A stretch of DNA of 28,992 nucleotides from Bacteroidetes bacterium UBA6661 (GTDB taxonomy: Bacteria > Bacteroidota > Bacteroidia > AKYH767-A > OLB10), in contig DKKR01000086.1 in NCBI GenBank assembly GCA_002455375.1, positions 19,651 through 48,642 on the forward strand, written 5' to 3'. Below are positions 18,325 through 26,258 of this stretch, one piece after another. Positions within the stretch are counted from its first letter, which is position 1; each line of letters opens with the position of its first letter. A program made the position numbers and the translations under genes. The notes under the pieces are model-generated. The model was not told where the DNA came from. It ran no database searches and saw only the letters and a list, made by a program, of their open reading frames with translations.

Positions 18325-19548
18325 TTAAGGTAAATTTAATTCCTTAAGTTTTTTTGCTTTCAGAAAGGTAATTATTACCACAAGCAAGGTCATACCTCCG
18401 CCAAAGAGCACAGAGGGTATTAAGCCCATCAGCTTTGCCATAACGCCCGACTCAAACGCACCCAACTCATTTGATGAGCCTACAAAAATACTGTTCACTG
18501 CCGATACCCTTCCTTTCATCTCGTCAGGTGTAAAGCTTTGAATAACTGTTGAGCGTATCACCACACTCACATTATCAAAAACGCCACTCATGAACAGGAG
18601 CAAAAGCGACAAAATAAAACTTGATGAAAGCGCAAAACCAATCATGCACAATCCAAAACCGGCAACGCTTGCCAGCATTTTATAGCCGGCATCTTTTCGC
18701 GGTGGATGAAATGCTAAATAAATGGCCATTACTACAGAACCAACAGCAGGGGCTGCACGTAACAATCCCAAACCTTCTGCACCTACATGCAAAACCTGAT
18801 CGGCAAAAACAGGAAGCAGTGCCACAGCGCCACCAAAAAGTACTGCAAACAAATCGAGAGAGATTGCCGAAATGATAAATTGATTTTTAAAAACAAAATT
18901 GACACCTGTTTTTAATGATTGTAAAACAGATTCGGTTTTGTTATGATAGTCAACATACCTGTCTTTAATCAACAAATAGCAAATCATTGTTGCAATGATA
19001 AATGCGCATACCACCAACGAAGAATAAAATACACCAATCCAGCCATAGAAAAAACCACCCATTGCAGGACCAATAACTGCGGCCACCTGCCAAAGACTGC
19101 TGTTCCATGTTGATGCATTAACATAATGTTCTTTAGGCACTAACTGACCCCAAAAGGCCGCCTGTGTTGGAGCATGAAATCCGCGTGCCAGACCGATGAG
19201 AAAAATAGTAAGGTAAATAGGCCAGGTAGAAATTTTACCAAAATCATAAACGTAAATCGCCAAGAATGCCGATGCAGAAAGGGTAATGGCACTACTCCAT
19301 ATTAAAAGTTTGCGTCTGCTAAGTCTGTCGGCCAAATGCCCGCCAAACAAAGCAACACTCAATGCCGGAATAGCTTCAATCAAACCAATTATTCCTAAAG
19401 AAAGCGGGTCCTTGGTCATCTCATAAATCAGCCAACTCAGAATAATGCTCTGCATTTGAATAGCTATTGTCAGGCAGACTTTAGCTATCAGAAACAAACG
19501 GTAGTCTTTATGTTTCCAGGCTACAAATGCATTTTTAGTTTTTGTCAT
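18325..19548 (-). CDS. MFS exporter (EntS/MFS_3-like)
   Basis: A 407-residue inner membrane protein with about 12 hydrophobic segments. MFS motif A is clear in the first cytoplasmic loop, GGHLADRLSRRK (69-80). The order AFVAWKHKDYRLFL, SWLIYEMTKDPLSLGIIGLIEAIPAL and ARGFHAPTQAAFWGQLVPKE resembles the MFS_3/EntS-type exporters, which use the proton gradient to expel small molecules such as siderophores or drugs. The substrate is unknown. A 28-base near-perfect palindrome ends 7 bases before the start codon and may terminate transcription from the upstream gene or control this gene. The stop is 10 bases from that of convergent asnS. Confidence 0.9.
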   Translation of the reverse strand: MTKTKNAFVAWKHKDYRLFLIAKVCLTIAIQMQSIILSWLIYEMTKDPLSLGIIGLIEAIPALSVALFGGHLADRLSRRKLLIWSSAITLSASAFLAIYVYDFGKISTWPIYLTIFLIGLARGFHAPTQAAFWGQLVPKEHYVNASTWNSSLWQVAAVIGPAMGGFFYGWIGVFYSSLVVCAFIIATMICYLLIKDRYVDYHNKTESVLQSLKTGVNFVFKNQFIISAISLDLFAVLFGGAVALLPVFADQVLHVGAEGLGLLRAAPAVGSVVMAIYLAFHPPRKDAGYKMLASVAGFGLCMIGFALSSSFILSLLLLFMSGVFDNVSVVIRSTVIQSFTPDEMKGRVSAVNSIFVGSSNELGAFESGVMAKLMGLIPSVLFGGGMTLLVVIITFLKAKKLKELNLP

Positions 19549-19549
19549 A

Positions 19550-19583
19550 AAAAATTAAGGCCAAGCATTAATGCTTAGCCTTA
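19550..19583 (-). terminator. Palindrome with T run between the DUF2795 gene and the MFS gene
   Basis: Bases 19556-19583 form a near-perfect palindrome: 13 of 14 pairs match, the one mismatch being 19562/19577. Read on the minus strand, the hairpin is followed by TTTTTT (roughly 19549-19554) that runs up to the MFS start codon. It therefore looks like a terminator for the DUF2795 transcript, but its position 7 bases before the MFS ATG also fits an operator or a translational control hairpin. Confidence 0.6.
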
Positions 19584-19606
19584 TTTTCAGATATCATTTA
19601 TAAAGA

Positions 19607-19828
19607 TTAATACTCATCTTCGTTGAAAAAGAAGTCATCCTTAGTTGGATAATCAGGCCAAATTTCTTCAATACTTTCATACGATTCACCTTCATCCTCA
19701 AGCTCCTGAAGATTTTCAACCACTTCTACGGGTGCTCCTGAACGGATGGCATAATCAATCAATTCGTCTTTAGTAGCAGGCCAGGGGGCGTCTTCAAGAT
19801 GCGATGCTAATTCCAGTGTCCAATACAT
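19607..19828 (-). CDS. Small acidic DUF2795 family protein
   Basis: A 73-residue cytoplasmic protein with no signal peptide or membrane segment. The first half (YWTLELASHLEDAPWPATKDELIDYAIRSGAP, given here in parts: YWTLELASHL, APWPATKDELIDYA, RSGAPVEVVENL) matches the DUF2795 family, a small helical domain found as a stand-alone protein across Bacteroidota. The tail is strongly acidic (EEIWPDYP, then FFFNEDEY). No function is known. It has its own promoter (19883-19914), a small palindrome in its leader and a hairpin after its stop, so it is probably transcribed alone. Confidence 0.85.
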   Translation of the reverse strand: MYWTLELASHLEDAPWPATKDELIDYAIRSGAPVEVVENLQELEDEGESYESIEEIWPDYPTKDDFFFNEDEY

Positions 19829-19863
19829 TACAATATTCTTATTAAAAAATTAAACTAATTGTG

Positions 19864-19878
19864 CCTTAATTTTTAAGG
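19864..19878. repeat. Short palindrome in the DUF2795 gene leader
   Basis: CCTTAA (19864-19869) and TTAAGG (19873-19878) are perfect inverted repeats around TTT. They lie between the predicted promoter and the start codon, so they could fold in the leader RNA or bind a protein. With only six mainly A/T pairs, chance is possible. Confidence 0.3.
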
Positions 19879-19882
19879 GCTG

Positions 19883-19914
19883 CAAAAATATGTAAATTAA
19901 ATTGGAAAAAACAA
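19883..19914 (-). promoter_or_regulatory. Promoter of the DUF2795 gene (TTG-N21-TATTTTTG)
   Basis: On the minus strand TTG (complement of 19912-19914) is followed after 21 bases by TATTTTTG (complement of 19883-19890), an exact -33/-7 consensus pair. The start codon at 19828 lies about 54 bases downstream of the -7 element. Confidence 0.65.
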
Positions 19915-19941
19915 GTGTTTTTTTGAATAGTTATTAAGATT

Positions 19942-20493
19942 CTAAACTCTTGGCCTCCAGGGAGTTTCTGTAATATTTCGGACAAAGCATACATGGCGTG
20001 CCAGCATAAAAAGATAGTCAGAAAGCCTGTTAAGGTAGATTAGTACCATTGGCTCTACCCATTCCAACTCACTGAGACCGGTTGCCAAACGCTCTGCCCT
20101 GCGACAAACACAGCGTGCCACATGACTGTGGCTGTTTAAAAGATGACCACCAGGCAATATAAATGACTTCAGTGGTGGCAGTGCAGCTACCATCCTGTCA
20201 ATTTCCTTTTCTAACAGGGTAATATCTTCTGTATTCAAATCAGGAATTTTCATTTTCGATTTTTCCGGATCAGCAGCCAATGAAGAGCCAATTGTAAAAA
20301 GTCTATCCTGTATTTCAGCCAATATTTCCTTACATTGGTCTTTCTCTTCGGCAAGATCCTTCAGTAGTCCTATGGTAGAATTTAACTCATCAACAGTGCC
20401 GTAGGCATCAATACGCAGATGGTGTTTGCTTACTCTTGTGCCTCCAATGAGTGATGTTTTGCCACTGTCGCCCGTTTTGGTATAAATTTTCAT
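19942..20493 (-). CDS. PduO-type cob(I)alamin adenosyltransferase
   Basis: A 183-residue cytoplasmic enzyme that transfers the adenosyl group of ATP to cob(I)alamin or cob(I)yrinate a,c-diamide to make coenzyme B12. The N-terminal ATP-binding signature TKTGDSGKTSLIGG spans residues 4-17. RIDAYGTVDELNSTIGLL follows, and the C-terminal half carries CRRAERLA and LNRLSDYLFMLAR, where Arg, Glu, Asn and Asp bind ATP in this family. Its length is typical of the trimeric PduO class and unlike the CobA or EutT classes. It has its own promoter (20527-20558) and diverges from the S41 protease. No other B12 gene is nearby, so it probably serves salvage of imported corrinoid. Confidence 0.95.
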   Translation of the reverse strand: MKIYTKTGDSGKTSLIGGTRVSKHHLRIDAYGTVDELNSTIGLLKDLAEEKDQCKEILAEIQDRLFTIGSSLAADPEKSKMKIPDLNTEDITLLEKEIDRMVAALPPLKSFILPGGHLLNSHSHVARCVCRRAERLATGLSELEWVEPMVLIYLNRLSDYLFMLARHVCFVRNITETPWRPRV

Positions 20494-20526
20494 TGATTAA
20501 TCAGATAAATAACAATTTTTGTACAA

Positions 20527-20558
20527 CAAACCTATTAACAATTTGTTACTGAAAACAA
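20527..20558 (-). promoter_or_regulatory. Promoter of the adenosyltransferase gene (TTG-N21-TAGGTTTG)
   Basis: On the minus strand TTG (complement of 20556-20558) and TAGGTTTG (complement of 20527-20534) are 21 bases apart, matching the Bacteroidota consensus. The start codon at 20493 is 33 bases past the -7 element, so the leader is short and has no room for a cobalamin riboswitch. Confidence 0.65.
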
Positions 20559-20578
20559 GTGACAGAAGTTAAAATGTT

Positions 20579-20600
20579 AACAGCTTAGGCTGTTTTCTTT
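20579..20600 (+). terminator. Small hairpin with T-rich tail between divergent genes
   Basis: AACAGC (20579-20584) pairs with GCTGTT (20589-20594) around TTAG, followed by TTCTTT. It has the form of a weak + strand terminator, yet no + strand gene lies just upstream. It may end a short unannotated transcript or be chance. Confidence 0.25.
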
Positions 20601-20640
20601 GATAATTAAATTAAAGTTTGTTAAACTATCATACAGCTTG

Positions 20641-20672
20641 TTGCATACTACAAACCGCATGGATTAATTTTG
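20641..20672 (+). promoter_or_regulatory. Promoter of the S41 protease gene (TTG-N21-TAATTTTG)
   Basis: TTG at 20641-20643 and TAATTTTG at 20665-20672 are 21 bases apart. The start at 20717 lies 44 bases downstream of the -7 element. An earlier in-frame ATG at 20618 lies upstream of this promoter and so would not be on the transcript. Confidence 0.65.
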
Positions 20673-20716
20673 GTATGTTTACTTTCTGTAACAACGGATA
20701 TTTAAAGTTCAATATA

Positions 20717-22297
20717 ATGTTTAAAAAAGTAGGATTAGTATTATTACTGTTAGCGTATTGCCGAAGTACATCTGCACAAAACATCGAAATTCAAAAGTTA
20801 GGTGCATTGCTTCAGATGATTGATTATTATTATGTGGACACCGTTAACAAAACAAAATTGGTTGACGATGGCATCAGAGCTATTTTAAAAGATTGCGATC
20901 CGCATTCACAGTATATTCCGGTAAGCGAGTTAAAAGAAATGAACGAGCCATTGGTAGGTAAGTTCGAAGGTGTAGGAATTCAATTCAATATTCTTGAGGA
21001 TACTATTATGGTAACACAAACCATTGCAGGTGGACCTTCAGAGAAATTAGGTATTCGACCCGGTGACCGTATTGTAAATATTGATGGAAAAAAAGTGGCC
21101 GGAGTAAAAATTACCAATAAAGATGTCATCAGCAAACTCAGAGGCGACAAAGGCACAAAAGTAAAAGTTGATATGTACAGACGTGGCGAAGCAGAACTTT
21201 TAACTTTTGATATCACACGCGATAAAATTCCATTGTTTAGTGTAGATGCATCCTATAAGATAGAACCCGATATCGGATACATTAAAATAAGCCGTTTTGC
21301 CGATAATACTGTTGAGGAGTTTAAGGAAGCACTTGCCAAATTAAAATCGCAAGGAGTAAAAAGCCTGATACTTGATTTAACAAGCAATGGTGGCGGATAT
21401 CTGAATCGCGCACATCAGTTAGCCGATGAATTTTTAAGTGACGGAAAACGCATTGTCTATACAGAAGGTCGCTCACAATCCAGAGAAGATTACTTTTCTA
21501 CTGCAGCAGGCGGATGGGAGAAAGGCAAACTTGTTGTCATGATAAATGAGTACTCTGCATCAGCAAGCGAAATTGTTTCAGGGGCCATACAAGATTGGGA
21601 CAGAGGATTAATAGTCGGCCGCAGATCGTTTGGTAAAGGTTTGGTTCAAAAACCCTACTCACTACCCGATGGCAGTGCTGTACGACTTACCGTTGCAAGA
21701 TATTATACACCTTCAGGGCGATGCATACAAAAGTCCTATCAGGAAGGCGATGAAGAATACAGTGACGACATCAGCAACCGTTTTAAACATGGCGAACTCT
21801 ATCATGCCGACAGTATTAAATTTAATGATTCACTTAAATACACTACCAATGCCAAACGTGTGGTGTATGGCGGAGGAGGTATTATGCCCGATGTGTTTGT
21901 GCCTTTAGATACCATGTTCAGCTCTAAGTACTATTCTGATTTAATACGCAAAGCAGCATTAAGTGAGTTTGCATTAACATACGCAGATAATAACCGCAGT
22001 AAATTAAAGTCGGCTTACACAACAGTAGAAAATTTTAAAAAGAGTTTTAATGTTGACGATAAAATGATGAATGATTTTATCGCTTATGCAGAAAAGAAAG
22101 AAGTGAAAAAAGACGAAGAAGGTTTAAAGCGTTCAGGAGCCATGATTAAATCGCAGATTAAAGCACTCATTGCCCGCGATATTTTTAATTTCGGTGCCTA
22201 CTTCTACATCATAAACGATAGTGACGATACTTTTAACAAAGCAGTAGAATCCATTAAGGATAATACCTTTAGTAAAATGAAAATTGCTGTAAAGTAA
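20717..22297 (+). CDS. S41 family C-terminal processing protease (CtpA/Prc-like)
   Basis: A 526-residue periplasmic serine protease that trims or degrades proteins from the C-terminus. Residues 1-21 are a signal peptide (VGLVLLLLAYC core, ending TSAQ). A PDZ domain at ~80-165 contains the GKFEGVGIQF and GIRPGDRIVNIDGKKV signatures. The S41 core follows with LILDLTSNGGGYL, NEYSASASEIVSGAIQDW (catalytic Ser282) and GRRSFGKGLVQ (catalytic Lys307, 25 residues on, the family spacing). The region after ~345 is the usual Bacteroidota C-terminal extension. The start at 20717 is chosen over the in-frame ATG at 20618 because the signal peptide starts there and the predicted promoter lies between them. 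The gene is monocistronic and ends in a hairpin shared with the convergent operon. Confidence 0.93.
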   Translation: MFKKVGLVLLLLAYCRSTSAQNIEIQKLGALLQMIDYYYVDTVNKTKLVDDGIRAILKDCDPHSQYIPVSELKEMNEPLVGKFEGVGIQFNILEDTIMVTQTIAGGPSEKLGIRPGDRIVNIDGKKVAGVKITNKDVISKLRGDKGTKVKVDMYRRGEAELLTFDITRDKIPLFSVDASYKIEPDIGYIKISRFADNTVEEFKEALAKLKSQGVKSLILDLTSNGGGYLNRAHQLADEFLSDGKRIVYTEGRSQSREDYFSTAAGGWEKGKLVVMINEYSASASEIVSGAIQDWDRGLIVGRRSFGKGLVQKPYSLPDGSAVRLTVARYYTPSGRCIQKSYQEGDEEYSDDISNRFKHGELYHADSIKFNDSLKYTTNAKRVVYGGGGIMPDVFVPLDTMFSSKYYSDLIRKAALSEFALTYADNNRSKLKSAYTTVENFKKSFNVDDKMMNDFIAYAEKKEVKKDEEGLKRSGAMIKSQIKALIARDIFNFGAYFYIINDSDDTFNKAVESIKDNTFSKMKIAVK

Positions 22298-22332
22298 GTT
22301 ACAATTAAAATAATAATGTGTTTTTAGTCTTT

Positions 22333-22364
22333 AACCATCAGTGATTTCTCTTTAACTGATGGTT
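22333..22364. terminator. Hairpin between convergent gene ends
   Basis: AACCATCAGT (22333-22342) and ACTGATGGTT (22355-22364) form a perfect 10-bp stem with a 12-base loop. It lies between the stops of the S41 protease (+) and the coathanger protein (-), so it may terminate or protect both mRNA ends. Neither side has a good T run, which weakens an intrinsic-terminator reading. Confidence 0.5.
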
Positions 22365-22380
22365 GATATTGCCTTACTGT

Positions 22381-24666
22381 TCAATGTTGCACTACAAATT
22401 TCAATGTTTCTGTTTTTCCGTGGTGTATTACCTTTGCCATATACATGCCATCAGGCTCATGACTGAAATCCGGTGTATGTAATGTGCTGTTAAAGTTTAC
22501 CTGTTCATACACTGTGCGGCCATAAACATCTACTATTACCAATCTTTCTGCTTTTAGCGGCATAAAACGGTTATGGAGCTTAACAACATTTGCAGTAGGG
22601 TTTGGATAAATATTAAGAGCGGGCAAGGTCTCATATTTCTTTTGTTGATGCTGTTGTGTGGCCGCAGCCATACGTGCCGCTATTGGTAAATTGCATGGCC
22701 CTGCCGAACCACCGGGCGATGTGGGCATGATGTGAACATTGCTGCCACTCATGGCATGAAACCCTTCTTTAAGATAAATTACCTCTCCTGCTTGCATGGT
22801 TATGTTACTGCCACCTTGTGCTACATAATCCTGTTTAGGAATATCCTGATCGGGGTCAACATTGCTGCCTGCATATATTTCGCGAATGGCTTTATAATGC
22901 AGCGGAAGGGTTTGTGTAATATCACCATTTTGCAAATACTGAACATCGTTGTAGTTGCGCAGCACAGCACCGCCCAAGGTCTGAATTTTAAAGCGTGTAT
23001 TGGCTCTGTCGTAACTGTAGTCTTCTTTACCATAGTGTGCCGGATAGTCGTCAAACAACAGTGTGGCACCTTGCTTCACATCAAAGGTGCAGTCAAACAG
23101 ACTCACGCATTGCTGCACAGTAAGCTTGCTGTTGTTCTCAAGGTAATAGCGTGAGGCATAAAGATGCTGCGTTGCCGGCAGTGCCGACAGTGGAAAGTTC
23201 ACTGCATCGGTTGTGTTTTCTGTGGTTAGGTCTGTTTTAACAGGCACCTCTCTTAAATCGGTATTGGCATCGCAGCCATTTTCAATTATTCTTGAGGCAA
23301 GGGCTTCTGCCTCGCTTGGATACACCCCTCGTATGGTTTTAAAAGTATAGTCCTGCGGAAAAACAAAGTTGCTTGCCGTGATGGTAGTCTCGCTGGGGTT
23401 ATATATCTCTTTTTCTGTTGGGTTGATGATGTTTAAATCGGTGTTTTGATCTATAAAGTAACTGTGGCGGATGCCGGGTAGTGGTGCTATCTGACTACTT
23501 TGATTCAATTCATATCCTGCCAGATATTGAGAGCCGGAACTTCGTAATGGTGCAGAGTATAAGGTAAATGGTGATGGGTAAATAAAATCAACGAATGGAC
23601 CGGTGGCAAATGTGTTTCCTGGTAATGGCAAACTGCAGGGGGAATTACCACATAAGGGATACAGAGGAAGTTCACCAGTTGGGAAGTAATTTAAAACACC
23701 TCCCGGTAAAATTAAATCGCTATTATAATTGTCATCATATTCATGTGGCTTATCATAGTTACCTGCATTATCTTGGTGAAGGTTAGTAATAATTTCAGGA
23801 ACAAAAATCACATCATGAGAATTTTGAGAACCACCTTGACTATTTATTGGCACAAATGGATAAAAGCGCATTCTTCCTCTAGTATTGTCATAATAAAAAA
23901 AATAGGATAATACAATATTTGAAGGTGAAGCATTTACTCCGTTATGTAAATTTAATGTATGTTTAATTACGGTGTGAGGTATTGCTTTCCTATCTTCATT
24001 GCCATTACTGTTTCCAATACCGTTTGTAGCTTCAAAAGCTGCTGATACAAGTGTGTTGGCAATATATGGGCTACCTGCTCCTGCTAATACCCCGGAAGAA
24101 TAACCACTTGCATCAATTTTTTGAATATTAGTTTTATTATACAACTTGTTTGACCATGTTAAACCATTGACACTATAAACCCAATAATCTTCTGTTAAAG
24201 TATTTACATGTTGCGTGCTGCTTGGGTCGGGCATATATAAAAATCTATCTTGTGTACTCTCAAAATTACATCCTGGAGGATCAGAACTATTCTGATTAGT
24301 GCTGTTTGTAAAAGCACAATTCATTGTAAAGGGGAAAGACACCATTTCATATTGGTACGAAACAGAAACGTTTGTAGGGAAAGGCACATTTTCAAATCCT
24401 AATAAATCCCACCAGAAATGTTTTCTGACACAGAGCTCATATTCTCCTAAGTAATATAAATTATTAGGCGATTTGTATGATGAAATATCACCAAAAACCA
24501 TTGGATGCTCGAAGTTGTAATTTAGTGGCACATTACCTCCATAAAATATAGAAGGATATTGATTTGTTGAATAAGATAAATAAGGATTAATAATATCTTG
24601 TGATAATACAATTTGTTGTAATAAACAACACATCGCGATAATTGACAGTTGAAAACATCGTTTCAT
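22381..24666 (-). CDS. Large secreted protein with coathanger-like repeats and T9SS sorting domain
   Basis: A 761-residue secreted protein. A signal peptide covers residues ~1-23 (hydrophobic core IIAMCCLLQQIVL, ending SQ). The first ~340 residues are Tyr-, Asn- and Pro-rich and match no family I know. At ~520-650 come elements typical of the 3-coathanger stack domain: YYLENNSKLTVQ, FDVKQGATLLF and YLKEGFHAMSGSNVHI. The C-terminal ~80 residues are a T9SS type A sorting domain (LNIYPNPTANVVKL, ending GMYMAKVIHHGKTETLKFVVQ). It should be displayed at the cell surface or released. Its start overlaps the stop of the preceding gene by ATGA. Base composition changes within the gene: the part coding for the N-terminal half is A+T-rich and the C-terminal part clearly richer in G+C. 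Confidence 0.85.
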   Translation of the reverse strand: MKRCFQLSIIAMCCLLQQIVLSQDIINPYLSYSTNQYPSIFYGGNVPLNYNFEHPMVFGDISSYKSPNNLYYLGEYELCVRKHFWWDLLGFENVPFPTNVSVSYQYEMVSFPFTMNCAFTNSTNQNSSDPPGCNFESTQDRFLYMPDPSSTQHVNTLTEDYWVYSVNGLTWSNKLYNKTNIQKIDASGYSSGVLAGAGSPYIANTLVSAAFEATNGIGNSNGNEDRKAIPHTVIKHTLNLHNGVNASPSNIVLSYFFYYDNTRGRMRFYPFVPINSQGGSQNSHDVIFVPEIITNLHQDNAGNYDKPHEYDDNYNSDLILPGGVLNYFPTGELPLYPLCGNSPCSLPLPGNTFATGPFVDFIYPSPFTLYSAPLRSSGSQYLAGYELNQSSQIAPLPGIRHSYFIDQNTDLNIINPTEKEIYNPSETTITASNFVFPQDYTFKTIRGVYPSEAEALASRIIENGCDANTDLREVPVKTDLTTENTTDAVNFPLSALPATQHLYASRYYLENNSKLTVQQCVSLFDCTFDVKQGATLLFDDYPAHYGKEDYSYDRANTRFKIQTLGGAVLRNYNDVQYLQNGDITQTLPLHYKAIREIYAGSNVDPDQDIPKQDYVAQGGSNITMQAGEVIYLKEGFHAMSGSNVHIMPTSPGGSAGPCNLPIAARMAAATQQHQQKKYETLPALNIYPNPTANVVKLHNRFMPLKAERLVIVDVYGRTVYEQVNFNSTLHTPDFSHEPDGMYMAKVIHHGKTETLKFVVQH

Positions 24667-26258
24667 ATTTTTACAAATTTTAATGCTTGGAAATAATTTT
24701 TATTTTTAAAAATTAAAGTATATAAACCTGAAGGGAGTTCTAAAAGTGAAATATTGTTAATAGGCTGAGGTAAAATTTCCATCTTTAGTATTAAATTGCC
24801 ACTCACTGAATAAATAAATAGCTGAGATTTTGAATAATCATTTGAAAGGTAAAGTACTCTCAAAAAATCTGTTACAATATGATTATGTAAAGCAATGATG
24901 GTGTTTTGCTTTGAAAACTCATCTTCAAAATTAGTTGAAGTCAAGCATTGTAGCGAATCATTTATAAGAGTATAATTTTGTGATTGATGGAAAACACCTA
25001 CTACATTTATCGAAACATTGTTTGAAGTAATTAGATTCATTTTATCAAAAGATCCTATGATACATTGTTGGTTAAAAAGAGGTGCATTAGGAACATTCTT
25101 ACAGCTTATTTCACCTGAAGTATCGGTCTTGACTAGTAAAGAGTTTGAATGTGGAAGATTAGTATAATTTAAAACTCCTATATAATTTGAATCAGATATT
25201 GTTAATGAGTTGAAAATTGATATTTGTTGTTGGTTTGGGTGATTCCTTTTAGCCCAAATAAAATTCAGATTCTCATCAGTTTTTACTAAGTGTCCATTTG
25301 TAGAAAATAGAATCTCATTAAAATTAGTACATGCAATAGTTCTTGTGTCATGTGTTCCACCTGCATCATTTCCATATTGATGGGCTACTATTTCATTACC
25401 ATTCAAATCAAGTTTTTGAATGATAACATCATATTGATAGAAATTTGAAAACCAACTAACATTGAATGCATTATAAATAGAACCATTTTTCTCAGTAATA
25501 TCACCATAATTTGTTACTACTGCCGGTCCGTTACCCATGCCACTACCCACTTGATAATTACCTGATTGTTTAAACCATATAAAATTACCGGCAGTGTCTG
25601 TTTTGGCTAAAACTAAATCATTACGTGTAGGTGTTGTTGTTGTGTCAAAGGCAGTACCTTGAAATAAGTAGCTGCCATCACTTAACAATATGCCTCTAAT
25701 AAATTGACTTTGATATTTGTAATTAATTTGCTTAGCCCAAATTACATTCAAGTTAGAATCTGTCTTCATAATAAAAAAGTCAACTGGCCCCGAAAAAATG
25801 GATGTACTTAGAACAAAACCATAGGCAATAATATTTCCATTTTCTGCTTCGAATACACCACGTAGAGAGTAAATAGAATTAGAAATATAATGCGTGGTGG
25901 TTAAAATATCTCCATTATTATTGAACTTGATTAATTTAATAGGATTACTTGTATTTGTTAGAAAAACTGCAAGATAATTCTGATCAGAAGTAGCTATAAT
26001 GTCAATTAAATTATGAAAACCAATGGTATCTTCAAAAGCCTTTGTCCAAATACGCTGACCTATACTATCTATTTTACTAATGATCGCATTGTTTTGCCAC
26101 AGACTTACATCATGGGTTCCGGCAAGTAAATATCCCCCGTCATTTGATTTAATTATTCTTGTAGCAGAAAAATCAGTATAGACCCGCTGCACCACCTGCT
26201 GCCCATTGGCGCAGTTGTAAATCAAACAGACTATTAAAACTAAAAAATAGCGGCTCAT
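24663..26258 (-). CDS. Secreted propeller-like repeat protein with degenerate T9SS-type C-terminus
   Basis: A 531-residue protein with a signal peptide at ~1-19 (FLVLIVCLIYN core, ending ANGQ). The body repeats a unit of the form GGYLLAGT...ISKIDSIGQRIWTKAF, with later variants FIMKTDSNLNVIWAKQ, LVLAKTDTAGNFIWFKQ and LVKTDENLNFIWAKR. This is typical of Bacteroidota secreted propeller-like proteins that precede a sorting domain. The last ~80 residues have the length, strand pattern and ending of a T9SS type A domain (LPSGLYTLIFKN, then ALKFVKI), but LHNHIVTDF stands where YPNPATDF is normal, so it is degenerate. The gene overlaps both neighbours by ATGA, so all three are translationally coupled. 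It is the most A+T-rich gene of the operon. No enzymatic motif was seen. Confidence 0.82.
   Translation of the reverse strand: MSRYFLVLIVCLIYNCANGQQVVQRVYTDFSATRIIKSNDGGYLLAGTHDVSLWQNNAIISKIDSIGQRIWTKAFEDTIGFHNLIDIIATSDQNYLAVFLTNTSNPIKLIKFNNNGDILTTTHYISNSIYSLRGVFEAENGNIIAYGFVLSTSIFSGPVDFFIMKTDSNLNVIWAKQINYKYQSQFIRGILLSDGSYLFQGTAFDTTTTPTRNDLVLAKTDTAGNFIWFKQSGNYQVGSGMGNGPAVVTNYGDITEKNGSIYNAFNVSWFSNFYQYDVIIQKLDLNGNEIVAHQYGNDAGGTHDTRTIACTNFNEILFSTNGHLVKTDENLNFIWAKRNHPNQQQISIFNSLTISDSNYIGVLNYTNLPHSNSLLVKTDTSGEISCKNVPNAPLFNQQCIIGSFDKMNLITSNNVSINVVGVFHQSQNYTLINDSLQCLTSTNFEDEFSKQNTIIALHNHIVTDFLRVLYLSNDYSKSQLFIYSVSGNLILKMEILPQPINNISLLELPSGLYTLIFKNKNYFQALKFVKI

Noticed and set aside
20494..20526. Cobalamin riboswitch before the adenosyltransferase gene
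   Set aside because: The predicted leader is only about 30 bases long, too short for the riboswitch, and no B12-box-like sequence was seen.
22732..23154. 140-codon open frame on the + strand inside the coathanger gene
   Set aside because: It lies opposite a gene with signal peptide, repeats and a sorting domain, and its own translation shows no recognisable domain.
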